From contig CAJFVO010000007.1 of the NCBI GenBank assembly GCA_904420555.1, forward strand, positions 1-64,000: 64,000 nucleotides of DNA, given 5' to 3'. The first letter of the stretch is position 1, and each line of letters begins with the position of its first letter. The notes below the pieces were generated by a model. It made no database searches. It was not told the origin of the DNA and saw nothing but the letters and a program-made list of their open reading frames with translations. Both the position numbers and the translations under genes were made by a program. Below, piece after piece: positions 23,701 to 32,229 of the stretch. The DNA comes from Candidatus Heritagella intestinalis. Lineage in GTDB: Bacteria; Bacillota; Clostridia; Oscillospirales; Acutalibacteraceae.

Positions 23701-25140
23701 TTGGCACAGCAGAAAAAAATGGTGGAAGCTATCACGTCCATGGACGAGGACTTCTCCAAATGGTATACGGATATTGTCAAAAAGGCGGAGCTGATGGATT
23801 ATTCCAGCGTCAAGGGCTGCATGGTCATTGAGCCCTATGGCTACGCTATTTGGGAGAATATCCAGAAGGATATGGACGCCCGGTTCAAGAAGATCGGGGT
23901 GCAGAATGTGTATATGCCCCTGTTCATCCCGGAGAGCCTGCTCCAGCGGGAGAAGGACCATGTGGCGGGCTTTGCCCCGGAAGTGGCCTGGGTAACCCAG
24001 GGCGGCGATGAGAAGCTGGCCGAGCGCCTGTGCGTGCGTCCCACCAGCGAGGTGCTGTTCTGTGAGCACTATCAGAAGGTCATCAAGTCCTGGCGGGACC
24101 TGCCCAAGCTCTATAACCAGTGGTGCAGCGTGGTGCGCTGGGAAAAGACCACCCGTCCCTTCCTGCGCTCTTCGGAGTTCCTGTGGCAGGAAGGCCACAC
24201 CATGCACGAAACCGCAGAAGAGGCCCAGGAGTTCACCCTGAAAATCTTCCAGATTTATGAGGATTTCTACCGGGAGGCACTGGCTATCCCCGCCGTTACC
24301 GGCCTGAAAACCGAAAAGGAGAAATTTGCCGGCGCCCAGGCCACCTATACCATTGAGGCCATGATGCACAACGGCGTGGCCCTCCAGGGCGGCACCAGCC
24401 ACTATTTTGGCGACGGCTTCGCCAAGAGCTTCGGCATTGCCTTCACCGGTCGGGACAACACCCTCCAGGCACCCTATCAGACCAGCTGGGGCGTTTCCAC
24501 CCGGATGATCGGCGCTATTATCATGGTGCACGGGGACAACAACGGCCTGGTGCTGCCGCCCCGCATTGCGCCGGTGCAGGTAGTCATCGTGCCCATCGCC
24601 CAGCACAAGCCCGGCGTCCTGGAAAAGTGCCGGGAGCTGGCTGACCGCCTGGGTGAGAAGTTCCGGGTAAAGCTGGACGACAGCGAGCAGTCCCCGGGCT
24701 GGAAGTTCAGCCAGTATGAGATGCAGGGCGTGCCCCTGCGGCTGGAAATCGGCCCCAAGGATTTGGAAAAAGACCAGTGCGTGCTGGTGCGCCGGGATAA
24801 CCGGGAAAAGGCCTTTGTTTCCCTGGACGAGCTGGAGGTCAAGATTCCCGAGCTGCTGGACGCTGTCCATGACGGCCTCTATCAGCGTGCTTTGGAGAAC
24901 CTCCACGAAAAGACCTTTGTGGCCCATAACCACGAGGAGTTCCTGGACATTGCCGCCAACAAGCCCGGCTTTATCAAGGCTATGTGGTGCGGGGATTCCG
25001 CTTGTGAGGACAAGCTCAAGGAGGAGACCGGCGGCGTGAAGTCCCGGTGCATCCCCTTTGAGGAGGAGCACATCAGCGATGTGTGCGTCTGCTGCGGCAA
25101 GCCCGCCAAGCATATGCTCTATTGGGGCCGCCAGTACTAA
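23701..25140 (+). CDS. proS: Prolyl-tRNA synthetase, archaeal/eukaryotic-type
   Basis: 479-residue class II synthetase charging tRNA-Pro. Motif 2 lies in [17 protein letters not shown], the Pro pocket in the [15 protein letters not shown] region, motif 3 in [14 protein letters not shown]. The absence of the bacterial editing insertion and the C-terminal zinc-type domain with CGDSACED and [11 protein letters not shown], ending in Tyr, place it in the archaeal-type (ProS3) class found in many Clostridia. TTG start with AAGGAG eight bases upstream. It follows the small OadG-like gene by 63 bases and ends at a terminator. Confidence 0.95.
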   Translation: MAQQKKMVEAITSMDEDFSKWYTDIVKKAELMDYSSVKGCMVIEPYGYAIWENIQKDMDARFKKIGVQNVYMPLFIPESLLQREKDHVAGFAPEVAWVTQGGDEKLAERLCVRPTSEVLFCEHYQKVIKSWRDLPKLYNQWCSVVRWEKTTRPFLRSSEFLWQEGHTMHETAEEAQEFTLKIFQIYEDFYREALAIPAVTGLKTEKEKFAGAQATYTIEAMMHNGVALQGGTSHYFGDGFAKSFGIAFTGRDNTLQAPYQTSWGVSTRMIGAIIMVHGDNNGLVLPPRIAPVQVVIVPIAQHKPGVLEKCRELADRLGEKFRVKLDDSEQSPGWKFSQYEMQGVPLRLEIGPKDLEKDQCVLVRRDNREKAFVSLDELEVKIPELLDAVHDGLYQRALENLHEKTFVAHNHEEFLDIAANKPGFIKAMWCGDSACEDKLKEETGGVKSRCIPFEEEHISDVCVCCGKPAKHMLYWGRQY

Positions 25141-25184
25141 GAAAAACTCTATATGCCATAGCTCCCTTTGCGGGGGATAAAAAA

Positions 25185-25215
25185 ACAGGCTGCCGGTTTT
25201 CCGGCAGCCTGTTTT
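25185..25215 (+). terminator. Terminator of proS
   Basis: ACAGGCTGCCGG and CCGGCAGCCTGT pair perfectly over TTTT, followed by TTTTCAATTT. Confidence 0.95.
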
Positions 25216-25284
25216 CAATTTGTAAAGGGAACCCATTGGATGAAAAGATGGCATTGAGGCAGCCCTTCTTCTCCCAAACTGCCT

Positions 25285-25420
25285 TTTTTCAGGGGAATAT
25301 CCCCAGTGCCCCTCAGTCTCCTATGCGGAGGGCATTCTCGCCTGCCGGCTCGGTCGGTGCTATTTGTCTGCCACTGGCAGACCGCACCCCCTTTTCTCCT
25401 TGGATGAGAAAAGGGGGGAA
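25285..25420 (+). repeat. Hairpin-array repeat, copy B
   Basis: Twenty-three bases at 25335-25357 are identical to 33583-33605 of copy C. The following core hairpin (25356-25388) has the same layout but different stems: outer GGTGC/GCACC and inner GTCTGCC/GGCAGAC around ACT. It is preceded by AGGGGAATATCCCC-type palindrome (25291-25305) and followed by a CCCCCTTTTCTC/GAGAAAAGGGGG hairpin (25386-25418). Confidence 0.8.
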
Positions 25421-25580
25421 AAGAATCAGGTGGGCTGGCATATTGACACGCCAAGCGAAATCATCCTGCAAGCAAGCTTGCGGATGCATTTCGAAGGCGG
25501 TCAGGGCAGCTTTTTAGACGCGGGGCAGCGGCATCGAGAAACAACCCGTCTCCTCGCGTTGCTATTATTTTCCCACTCAG

Positions 25581-25660
25581 GCAGCTTACGCGGGAGAAAA
25601 GCCTGCTCATAGATGCCAGCTATCTCGCGGCTTGGGAGCGCATGCTATGCGCCGCGTTAC
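25581..25660 (+). repeat. 80-bp direct repeat, first copy
   Basis: Contains TTACGCGGGA, GCTCATAGATGCCAGCTAT and CTCGCGGCTTG, then a hairpin GCGCAT/ATGCGC around GCT, and ends GCGTTAC. It is aligned with 26061-26142; about 60 positions are identical. Confidence 0.82.
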
Positions 25661-26060
25661 CAGTCCGCTCCCGCTGACGAAAAGGAAAGATGCAGCTTTC
25701 CGAATCATTCAGTAGCGGAACAGCCTGCCTGATAGGAGTAACTTCGAGAAGTTGGAGGGCTGATGAAGGTTGGTGCGTTGGAGAAAGTTTGCCAAACGGG
25801 GGCGACTGCTTAGGTTGTTGTTTCCAGAGCCGGAGCCCCCGTTTCACATAGCTTCTTTGCGTGGAATCTTTCGCGGTCAAGCCGCGTAGGCTTGCGAATC
25901 TTTTGCTTCCTTTTCTTTTCGGAAGAAAAGGAAGTGCCCGTCGCGGCATGAGCGACAGAGTAGATAATAGATGAATCATGGATAAGAAGAGAAAGCGGGA
26001 AAACATGGGAAAAGCCCCTTTAAAGAAGCCCCCTTCGCGAAACAAATAAAATTCGCACCC

Positions 26061-26142
26061 AGCCCGTTTACGCGGGAAGCAAGCCCGCTCATAGATACTA
26101 GCTATCTCGCGGCTTGCCTGCGGGCGCTGCCCGCCCCGTTAC
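26061..26142 (+). repeat. 80-bp direct repeat, second copy
   Basis: Partner of 25581-25660. The terminal hairpin has arms GCGGGC/GCCCGC around the same GCT loop, so both arms changed together between copies. The repeat runs into the 3-prime end of the HAD gene: the TAA stop (26139-26141, minus strand) is part of the repeat end GTTAC. Confidence 0.82.
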
Positions 26143-26912
26143 AGCAGGGCGTGGATATAGTCTGCTACGCTGTCATAGGTTTGGGGGATTGCCGCCAGCA
26201 CCTGGGGCTCGGAACGGGTGGGAGCGGCGCTGGAAAAGGCACAAAGCATGGGCAGGTCGTTACAGCCGTCCCCCATGGTGTGAATCCACCCGGGCTCCCA
26301 GCCCTCTAAAGCGGCCAGGCGGAAAAGCCCCTGGGCTTTGTCCGAGCCGGCGGCGGTGGTGTCCACATAGTTCCGGTTTACATGGGAGGCCGTCTGGCCC
26401 CGATACTGCTGGGTGAGCTTTTGGGCAAAAGCGTGGGCCTCCTGGGCGTTGGCGGAAATGGTGCTGATTTGGGTGATGCCGGTGAGGCCCCGGATGCCCT
26501 GGGGGGAGAGGCAGCCCAGGTTGCAGATTTCCGGCCAGAATTTTTCCCAGAAGGGGTCGGTGTGCTCCCGGATGCAGATGGCCATGCCCTGGCCGTTGGC
26601 TACCAGATAAACGGGCATCTCCTCAAACTCCGGCAGGGAGAGGATTTCCTGGAACAGGGGCTCCGGCAGGGCAGAGGACCAGAGAAGCTCCCCGTTTGGC
26701 CGGTGGATGGACGCGCCGTTGACGCAGACCAGGAAGTCCGCCGGGATGTGGTAACGCTCCAACTCGGGCCGGAGCATGGGGTAGGGCCGGCCGGTGACAA
26801 TGCCAAAACGGTTCCCCGCCGCCTGCCACTGGCGCACTGCTTGGATATTCCGGGGGATGGAGTCCCCGCCGGTGGAAAAAGTCCCGTCAAAATCCGTTGC
26901 CAGTATTTTCAT
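26139..26912 (-). CDS. HAD-family (Cof-type) phosphatase
   Basis: 257-residue cytoplasmic phosphatase. Motif I is LATDFDGTFS with nucleophile Asp8, motif II is in IVTGRPYPM, a type IIB cap follows, and motifs III and IV are in the GSDKAQGLFRLA region (Lys) and MGDGCNDLPML (acidic pair). Such Cof-like enzymes dephosphorylate sugar phosphates or nucleotides; the substrate is not evident. The start at 26912 has AAGGA ten bases upstream. The gene is alone, and its stop codon lies at the edge of the downstream direct repeat. The C-terminal helix DSVADYIHALL looks complete, so the repeat did not truncate it visibly. Confidence 0.9.
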   Translation of the reverse strand: MKILATDFDGTFSTGGDSIPRNIQAVRQWQAAGNRFGIVTGRPYPMLRPELERYHIPADFLVCVNGASIHRPNGELLWSSALPEPLFQEILSLPEFEEMPVYLVANGQGMAICIREHTDPFWEKFWPEICNLGCLSPQGIRGLTGITQISTISANAQEAHAFAQKLTQQYRGQTASHVNRNYVDTTAAGSDKAQGLFRLAALEGWEPGWIHTMGDGCNDLPMLCAFSSAAPTRSEPQVLAAIPQTYDSVADYIHALL

Positions 26913-27010
26913 GAAGATTCCGTCCTTTCCGCTCCGTTCCCGGCGCTCTGAGGCCAGTATAGCATTTTTTTGCGCAAATTGCAAAAAACGGCGAATCTTG
27001 CCGCACCCCG

Positions 27011-27039
27011 TTGCAATTCATAAATAGCTGTGCTACAAT
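27011..27039 (+). promoter_or_regulatory. Promoter of the feo operon
   Basis: TTGCAA (27011-27016) and TACAAT (27034-27039) are 17 bases apart, upstream of feoA. The expected transcript start lies just before the palindrome at 27051. Confidence 0.82.
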
Positions 27040-27050
27040 GGCTCTTGAAA

Positions 27051-27066
27051 GTTAGGGCAACCTAAC
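27051..27066 (+). promoter_or_regulatory. Palindromic operator, DtxR/IdeR-like
   Basis: GTTAGG, GCAA, CCTAAC is a perfect 6-bp inverted repeat placed about 12 bases after the -10 hexamer. TTAGG/CCTAA half-sites are typical of DtxR-family iron regulators, so iron-dependent repression of feo is likely. The regulator itself is not in the window. Confidence 0.75.
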
Positions 27067-27090
27067 AAGCGAAGAAAGGAAAGACCGGCC

Positions 27091-27321
27091 ATGAGATTAT
27101 GTGAAGGAGAAGTGGGAAAAACCTACCAGGTGCAGTCCATGAAAATGGCTATGCAGACGGAACGCCGCCTGGAAGCCCTGGGGCTCACCCCCGGCGGGCA
27201 TATTGTTGTGATGAACAAAAAGCCCCGGGGAGCCATGATTGTGAAATTCCGGGGTTCCCGGTTTGCCATTGGCAGGAGCATGACGGAGAAAATCATCGTA
27301 AAGGAGGCGTCTGCAACATGA
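27091..27321 (+). CDS. feoA: Ferrous iron transport protein A
   Basis: 76-residue cytoplasmic SH3-like protein that assists FeoB. The family pattern is seen in MAMQTERRLEALGLTPGG, HIVVMNKKPRGAMIVKFRG and the end SRFAIGRSMTEKIIVKE. AAGGAAAG lies upstream. Its TGA overlaps the feoB ATG. A palindromic iron-regulator-like site precedes it. First gene of feoA-feoB-Cys-rich peptide. Confidence 0.94.
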   Translation: MRLCEGEVGKTYQVQSMKMAMQTERRLEALGLTPGGHIVVMNKKPRGAMIVKFRGSRFAIGRSMTEKIIVKEASAT

Positions 27322-29405
27322 CGGCAGCGGCAGCAAAGAAAACAACCCGCAGGCCCTCGGAAAACAAGGTGCTCCGGGTGGGCTTTATCGGCAACCCCAA
27401 CTGCGGCAAAACCACCCTGTTCAACGCCTATACCGGCGCCAACCTGAAAGTGGCCAACTGGCCCGGCGTCACCGTGGAAAAGGTGGAGGGCTCCATGGAG
27501 TTCCAGGGGTGGCAGATTCATCTGGTGGATTTGCCCGGCACCTACAGCCTCACCTCCTACACCATGGAGGAGCAGGTTTCCCGGGAATACATCCTCAGCG
27601 ATGAGGTGGACGTGATTGTGGACGTGGCCGACGCCTCGGCCTTGGAGCGGAACCTCTATTTAACCTTGCAGCTCATCGAGCTGGGCAAGCCGGTGGTGCT
27701 GGCCCTGAATATGATGGACATTGTGGAGAAGCGGGGCATGGAAATCGATATGCACCGTTTGCCGGAGATGCTGGGTATCCCGGTAATCGCCGTCAGCGCC
27801 CGGAAGCGCCGGGGCCTGGATGTGCTCATGCACGCGGTGATTCACCACCGGGACCGCACCGAGGTCACGCCTCTCATTCATCACCACGACAGCCGCAAGT
27901 CCCGCCATATCCACGACCATCACCAGGAGTTCGCCATGGTGTACAGCGACGGGATTGAGGACAAAATTGACCTGGTGAAGGGGGAGCTGAAACAGAAATA
28001 CCCCCAGCTTTCCAACCACCGCTGGTATGCCATGAAGATTCTGGAAGGCGACCCGGTCATCTTAGAGAAATACCCCGTGGAGCTGCCCCAGGGAGTGGTG
28101 GATTCCTGCGGCCAGGAGATCATCAACGAGAAGTACGACTTTATCGAGGAGATTATGGAGGAGACCCTGGTGAACCGGGACGACAAAGCGGCCCGCACAG
28201 ACCGGGTGGATAAACTCCTCACCCACCGGTGGCTGGGCTTCCCCATTTTCCTGGCAATTATGGCGGTGGTGTTCCTCTTGACCTTTACCATCGGCGACTG
28301 GCTGAAGGAATACCTGAGCCAGTTCCTGGAATGGGGCTCCGAAGCCCTGCGCATGGGCATGGAGGGCGCCGGTATCAACGAGATGCTGGTCTCCCTGGTG
28401 GTGGACGGCATTGTGTCCGGCGTGGGCGGCATCCTCACCTTCCTGCCCAATATTATCATTCTGTTTTTGGCCCTGGCCTTTTTGGAGGACAGCGGCTATA
28501 TGTCCCGGGCGGCCTATGTCATGGACGGCATTATGAGCCGGCTGGGCCTTTCGGGCCGTGCCTTTATCCCCATGATTCTGGGCTTTGGCTGTACAGTGCC
28601 GGCCATTATGGCCTCCCGTGCTCTGGAGGACCGCCGGGACCGGATGAAAACCATGCTGGTGACGCCCTTTATGTCCTGCAGCGCCCGGCTGCCCATTTAT
28701 GTGCTGTTTTCCGAGATGTTCTTCGGGGAGAACGCCATGCTGGCGGCCTACTCCATGTATGTGCTGGGGCTGCTGGTGGCCATCTTGGTAGCCTTTGTGC
28801 TCCACCTCATCGACCGGAAGAAATCCGGCTATACCCTGCTCATTGAGCTGCCGGAGTACAAGGCCCCCAGCGCCCGGACGGTGTTTATCTATGTGTGGGA
28901 GAAAGTGAAGGACTACCTGACCAAGGCGGGCACCACGATTTTTATTGCCTCCATTGTCATGTGGGTGATTCTGAACTTTGGCCCCGGCGGCTATGTGACG
29001 GACATCGGGGAGAGCTTTGGCTCCATGCTGGGCCGGTGGATTGTCCCGGTGTTCCAGCCCATTGGCCTGGGGTATTGGCAGATTGTCGTGGCCCTGATTG
29101 CCGGCATTTCCGCCAAGGAAGTGGTGGTGTCCAGCTGCTCGGTGCTCTTCGGCATCAGCAATATCACCTCTTCCGCCGGCATGGCTTCCTTTATGGGGAT
29201 TCTGGGGGGCATGGGCTTCGGCGCCCTCAACGCCTATGCCCTCATGGTGTTCAGCCTGCTGTATGTGCCCTGTATCGCTACCCTGGCCACTATCCGCCGG
29301 GAGTCGGGGAGCTGGCGCTGGACCGTCATGGCAGCGGGATTCCAGCTGGTGCTGGCCTGGTGCGTTGCGTTCCTGGTGTATCAGATTGGAGGGCTGTTTG
29401 TCTGA
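27318..29405 (+). CDS. feoB: Ferrous iron transporter B
   Basis: 695-residue GTP-dependent iron(II) transporter of the inner membrane. The N-terminal G domain has GNPNCGKTTLFN (G1), VDLPGTYSL (G3) and LALNMMDI (G4), then the helical GDI-like region, then about eight helices with the Cys-containing gate motifs GFGCTVPAIMA and PFMSCSARLP. A His-rich stretch at about residues 174-206 (IHHRDRT, IHHHDSRKSRHIHDHHQEF) lies between the G domain and the GDI region. ATG overlaps the feoA stop. The operon continues with a small Cys-rich gene and ends in a terminator. Confidence 0.96.
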   Translation: MTAAAAKKTTRRPSENKVLRVGFIGNPNCGKTTLFNAYTGANLKVANWPGVTVEKVEGSMEFQGWQIHLVDLPGTYSLTSYTMEEQVSREYILSDEVDVIVDVADASALERNLYLTLQLIELGKPVVLALNMMDIVEKRGMEIDMHRLPEMLGIPVIAVSARKRRGLDVLMHAVIHHRDRTEVTPLIHHHDSRKSRHIHDHHQEFAMVYSDGIEDKIDLVKGELKQKYPQLSNHRWYAMKILEGDPVILEKYPVELPQGVVDSCGQEIINEKYDFIEEIMEETLVNRDDKAARTDRVDKLLTHRWLGFPIFLAIMAVVFLLTFTIGDWLKEYLSQFLEWGSEALRMGMEGAGINEMLVSLVVDGIVSGVGGILTFLPNIIILFLALAFLEDSGYMSRAAYVMDGIMSRLGLSGRAFIPMILGFGCTVPAIMASRALEDRRDRMKTMLVTPFMSCSARLPIYVLFSEMFFGENAMLAAYSMYVLGLLVAILVAFVLHLIDRKKSGYTLLIELPEYKAPSARTVFIYVWEKVKDYLTKAGTTIFIASIVMWVILNFGPGGYVTDIGESFGSMLGRWIVPVFQPIGLGYWQIVVALIAGISAKEVVVSSCSVLFGISNITSSAGMASFMGILGGMGFGALNAYALMVFSLLYVPCIATLATIRRESGSWRWTVMAAGFQLVLAWCVAFLVYQIGGLFV

Positions 29406-29406
29406 T

Positions 29407-29562
29407 ATGGAATGGATCATTCTTGGGGTCATCGCCCTGTGGGCAGTGATTGCAGTGGTGTGGCAGGTTCGCCGCCGCCGGGCGGGGAAGTGCTGCTGCG
29501 GCTGTTCCGGCTGCGGGAACAAGAGGGCCTGCGGCGGGAAAAAGCACAAGGAAAAGCTTTGA
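29407..29562 (+). CDS. FeoB-associated Cys-rich membrane peptide
   Basis: 51-residue peptide with one membrane helix (IILGVIALWAVIAVVW), a basic stretch QVRRRRAGK and a Cys cluster (KCCCGCSGCGNKRACGGKK), as in the FeoB-associated Cys-rich family. It starts two bases after the feoB stop. The short length is normal for the family. A role in iron delivery or Fe-S binding beside FeoB is likely but unproven. Confidence 0.88.
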   Translation: MEWIILGVIALWAVIAVVWQVRRRRAGKCCCGCSGCGNKRACGGKKHKEKL

Positions 29563-29586
29563 CCCTGCCTGTAAAATCGAAACAAA

Positions 29587-29636
29587 AAAAATCATAGCCG
29601 CCGTCTCGGTTCGCTGAGGCGGCGGCTATGATTTTA
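29587..29636. terminator. Terminator of the feo operon
   Basis: Long hairpin: AAAATCATAGCCGCCG pairs with CGGCGGCTATGATTTT, with A and T runs outside. Confidence 0.93.
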
Positions 29637-29668
29637 GAAAATTTTACTAGTAAATTACGTTTTTATCC

Positions 29669-29698
29669 TTGTTGCTTTTGTGAGGAGTATGTTATAAT
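29669..29698 (+). promoter_or_regulatory. Promoter of the Asp-rich lipoprotein gene
   Basis: TTGTTG (29669-29674) and TATAAT (29693-29698), 18 bases apart. Confidence 0.7.
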
Positions 29699-29769
29699 TC
29701 GAGCAAGAGAGGGGATTCTTTGCGGATGGTGTGATTTCCTTCTCGAATTTGAGGGAAAGAAGGGGTTTT

Positions 29770-30726
29770 ATGCGAAAGAAGAAAACAGCGGCCCTGCTTC
29801 TGGCGGTTTGTCTGTGTTCTGCCGGGCTGTGGGGATGCCGGAGCGCTGATTTGCCGGCGTGGGAGGATATGATGCCGTTTTCAGAGGAAAGCGGCGGAGA
29901 AGCAGAGGAGCCCAAAAGCAGTCTGGAGGATTCCCAGGAGGGAGAACCAGAGGATTTTGATGGTTGGATGGAGGAGCCTTCCGAAGATTCCCGGGGGACA
30001 AGCCCGGAAATCCAAGACCCTGGCGGACCCATTGGGGATCTGCGGGAGTACCTGTTCCCTTCCGGGGAGATAGTCGAGCTCCGGGTCGGGCAGGGGGATT
30101 GCTACCGGCAGCCCCTGTCGGTGATCCCATACCAGGCCTTTGACGCCGAGGACATCATTTCCCGGCTGGAAGTGGACAGCTCCCAGGAGGAATCAGACGA
30201 AAATGGGGACGGCGAAATAGATAGCATTTCCTGTGTTGGCGAAAGGGTCGGGTGGAAAATGATGGACAGCGATTATGATGGGCTGATCGATTACTGTGTG
30301 GTCATCACCCTTGACAGCAGCCATTATACCGACCTGAAAGTGGAGTGGACAGATCACGATAAAAATGGGACGTTTGACGAAGTAAAAATCCATGCAGCGG
30401 AACCCAAGGTCCAGTACCTTTACGGCGATTTCAGCGATGTGGATTTTGACACCGGCAAGGCGAACTATGACAATGCCGGAAGAATCCGGTTTATCCAGCT
30501 GATGACGGAGCCGGAAGGCAGCGAATTGGGGGAACAGCAGTTTTTCCGGGACTTGGACGGGGACGGATATGCGGACGCAATCCAGCTCCGGAGGTTCTAT
30601 GATACCGATGACGATGGGGTAAAAGAGAGCATGAAGATTCTGAATGACCGGGACCGGGATGGCGTGTTTGAGGACGAGTATGCTTATGACGGTACGATTT
30701 TTGACGATAGCCTTCTTTATGATTAA
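29770..30726 (+). CDS. Lipoprotein with repeated DxDxDG calcium-loop motifs
   Basis: 318-residue predicted lipoprotein. The N-terminus MRKKKTAALLLAV leads to the lipobox LWGCRS. A Glu/Ser/Pro-rich linker (about 25-85) is followed by six Asp-rich loops: DENGDGEID, DSDYDGLID, DHDKNGTFD, DLDGDGYAD, DTDDDGVKE and DRDRDGVFED. These resemble the calcium loops of dockerin, EF-hand or thrombospondin-3 repeats, so the protein is probably a surface calcium binder. The spacing is irregular and no dockerin helix pair is seen, so cohesin binding is unlikely. Start at 29770 is supported by AAGAAGGGG; the 29731 start would put 13 residues before the signal peptide. Confidence 0.82.
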   Translation: MRKKKTAALLLAVCLCSAGLWGCRSADLPAWEDMMPFSEESGGEAEEPKSSLEDSQEGEPEDFDGWMEEPSEDSRGTSPEIQDPGGPIGDLREYLFPSGEIVELRVGQGDCYRQPLSVIPYQAFDAEDIISRLEVDSSQEESDENGDGEIDSISCVGERVGWKMMDSDYDGLIDYCVVITLDSSHYTDLKVEWTDHDKNGTFDEVKIHAAEPKVQYLYGDFSDVDFDTGKANYDNAGRIRFIQLMTEPEGSELGEQQFFRDLDGDGYADAIQLRRFYDTDDDGVKESMKILNDRDRDGVFEDEYAYDGTIFDDSLLYD

Positions 30727-30766
30727 CCCCAACCCCTTTTATCGATACGAAAATTAAATTTTAAGA

Positions 30767-30810
30767 CAAAATCCCGCTGGGGGAGATGGAATCCCCCAGC
30801 GGGATTTTTA
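30767..30810. terminator. Bidirectional terminator
   Basis: ATCCCGCTGGGGGA and TCCCCCAGCGGGAT pair perfectly, flanked by AAAA and TTTTT. It separates the convergent lipoprotein and cysteine desulfidase genes. Confidence 0.95.
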
Positions 30811-30823
30811 TGCAGCTTTTGTG

Positions 30824-32125
30824 TCAGGCCATCTGGTGGATTTCGTCCAGCTTGTCCTCCCGGTCAATCATCAGCCGGAGGATTTCCGTGTCGGTCTCCT
30901 TCATGCCCACCCGGCCGATATAGCCCACATTTTCAATGGTCTCCTCCACGTTTTCCTGGACCAAGCCCTCCCCGGGCCGGAAGGTGCAGTGGCGGCAGCC
31001 CAGGAAGTGCCCCAGGATGGCGGCGTCCACAGCGGAGGCGATTTTGGCGGCGCAGGAGGCCTTGGCCCCGTCGCAGACAATGCCGCCTACGTTGGCGATG
31101 GTGTTGGTAATGGTGGCGGCTACCTCCTGATACCCGCCGCCATAAAGATAAGTAATGGCCGCGCCGCTGCCGCAGGCCGCGCTCACCGCCCCGCAGTAGG
31201 CGGAGAGGCTCCCGATGTATTTTTTCTGGTGGACGGCCACCAGGTTGCTGACAATCAGGGCCCGCAGGAGCTTCTCGCGGGAAACCTGCAATTCCTTGGC
31301 GAATTCGATGACCGGCAGGGAAACCGTCATGCCCTGGTTGCCGCTGCCGGAATTGATGACCACCGGCAGGGGGCAGCCACCCATGCGGGCATCGGAGCCG
31401 GCAGCCGCCCGGGCTTTGGCCCGGGCCTTGACCCCGTTGCCGTAGACCTCTAAAATGGTGCGGCCCACCTGGGCCCCATAGGCGTGGCGCAGGCCCTCGT
31501 CGGCAATGGCGGAATTCATCTGGATTTGCCGCTCTAAAATAGGGGCCACCTGGTCCAGGGGAGTGGTGTCGGCGAATTCCAGAATCTTTTCCACCGACAG
31601 CAGGGATTTATCCGGCCCCTTCTTGGCGGCGCAGGGGGAGTCGTCTTGCAGCAGGGATTCCCCGTCCCGGAGGATGCTGGCAATGTGGGTGTGCCGGCCG
31701 GTGACGGTGACTTGGGCCCAATGGCCGCCGGCAGAGAGCCGTGCCCGGATATACAGGTTCTCCACCCCTTCCTGAAGGCGGCAGACGCAGAACCGCTGTT
31801 CCAGCAGGGCCTGCACCTGTTCCCGGTGCGCCTGGGTGACGGGGGCCAGCACTTCCAGCTTGTTGCCGGCGTCCCCGCCCACAACCCCCAGCAGGGCGGC
31901 GGCTTCCACCCCGCGCATCCCGCCGGAGCGGGGCACGGTGACTCCCTTTACGTTTTTGATGATGTTCCCGCTGCACCACACCTCCATGGCTTCCGGGAAG
32001 CAGCCCAGCACTTCCCGGGCTTTGGCGCAGGCATAGGCGATGGCAATGGGCTCGGTGCAGCCCAGGGCCGGCACCAGCTCCTGGCGCAGGATTTCCACAT
32101 AGGTGTCGCAAATCTTCTTTTCCAT
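30824..32125 (-). CDS. cyuA: L-cysteine desulfidase family protein (UPF0597/CyuA-like)
   Basis: 433-residue cytoplasmic enzyme related to the beta subunit of L-serine dehydratase. Family blocks: ALGCTEPIAIAYACAKA at the start with the first Fe-S Cys, NSGSGNQGMTVSLPV, ACGSGAAITYLYGGG and HFLGCRHCTF near the C-terminus with further Cys. Members break L-cysteine to pyruvate, ammonia and sulfide. It is divergent from a GntR regulator over a 170-base spacer with an inverted repeat on its promoter, so control by that regulator, perhaps with a cysteine signal, is likely. Specificity for cysteine rather than another amino acid is inferred. Confidence 0.85.
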   Translation of the reverse strand: MEKKICDTYVEILRQELVPALGCTEPIAIAYACAKAREVLGCFPEAMEVWCSGNIIKNVKGVTVPRSGGMRGVEAAALLGVVGGDAGNKLEVLAPVTQAHREQVQALLEQRFCVCRLQEGVENLYIRARLSAGGHWAQVTVTGRHTHIASILRDGESLLQDDSPCAAKKGPDKSLLSVEKILEFADTTPLDQVAPILERQIQMNSAIADEGLRHAYGAQVGRTILEVYGNGVKARAKARAAAGSDARMGGCPLPVVINSGSGNQGMTVSLPVIEFAKELQVSREKLLRALIVSNLVAVHQKKYIGSLSAYCGAVSAACGSGAAITYLYGGGYQEVAATITNTIANVGGIVCDGAKASCAAKIASAVDAAILGHFLGCRHCTFRPGEGLVQENVEETIENVGYIGRVGMKETDTEILRLMIDREDKLDEIHQMA

Positions 32126-32171
32126 GATGCATGTCCGTCCTTTTCTGATTCCGTTTCAGCCGGTGGGCTTT

Positions 32172-32201
32172 CTGATAAAATAATATCACTAATCATATCA
32201 G
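32172..32201. promoter_or_regulatory. Inverted repeat over the cyuA promoter
   Basis: CTGATA (32172-32177) and TATCAG (32196-32201) span the spacer of a minus-strand promoter with TTGATT (plus 32203-32208) and TATTAT (plus 32180-32185), 17 bases apart. This is a plausible operator for the divergent GntR protein. Confidence 0.6.
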
Positions 32202-32229
32202 AAATCAACCCAGTAACCGGGCTTTCTTA

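Larger units (their letters stand above)
25216..26138. other. Gene-free, repeat-rich interval of about 920 bases
   Basis: Holds hairpin-array copy B, two 80-bp direct repeats, a 12-bp hairpin of CTTCCTTTTCTT with AAGAAAAGGAAG at 25907-25935, and further short palindromes. The short open frames here have repeat-derived or Lys/Arg/Ser-rich compositions with no domain or ribosome site. I see no gene. Confidence 0.7.

Noticed and set aside
25620-26045. 141-codon minus-strand frame in the repeat-rich interval
   Set aside because: The composition follows the repeats and has no ribosome site or domain.
28062-29585. 507-codon minus-strand frame opposite feoB
   Set aside because: Shadow of feoB with His/Gln/Gly-rich composition.
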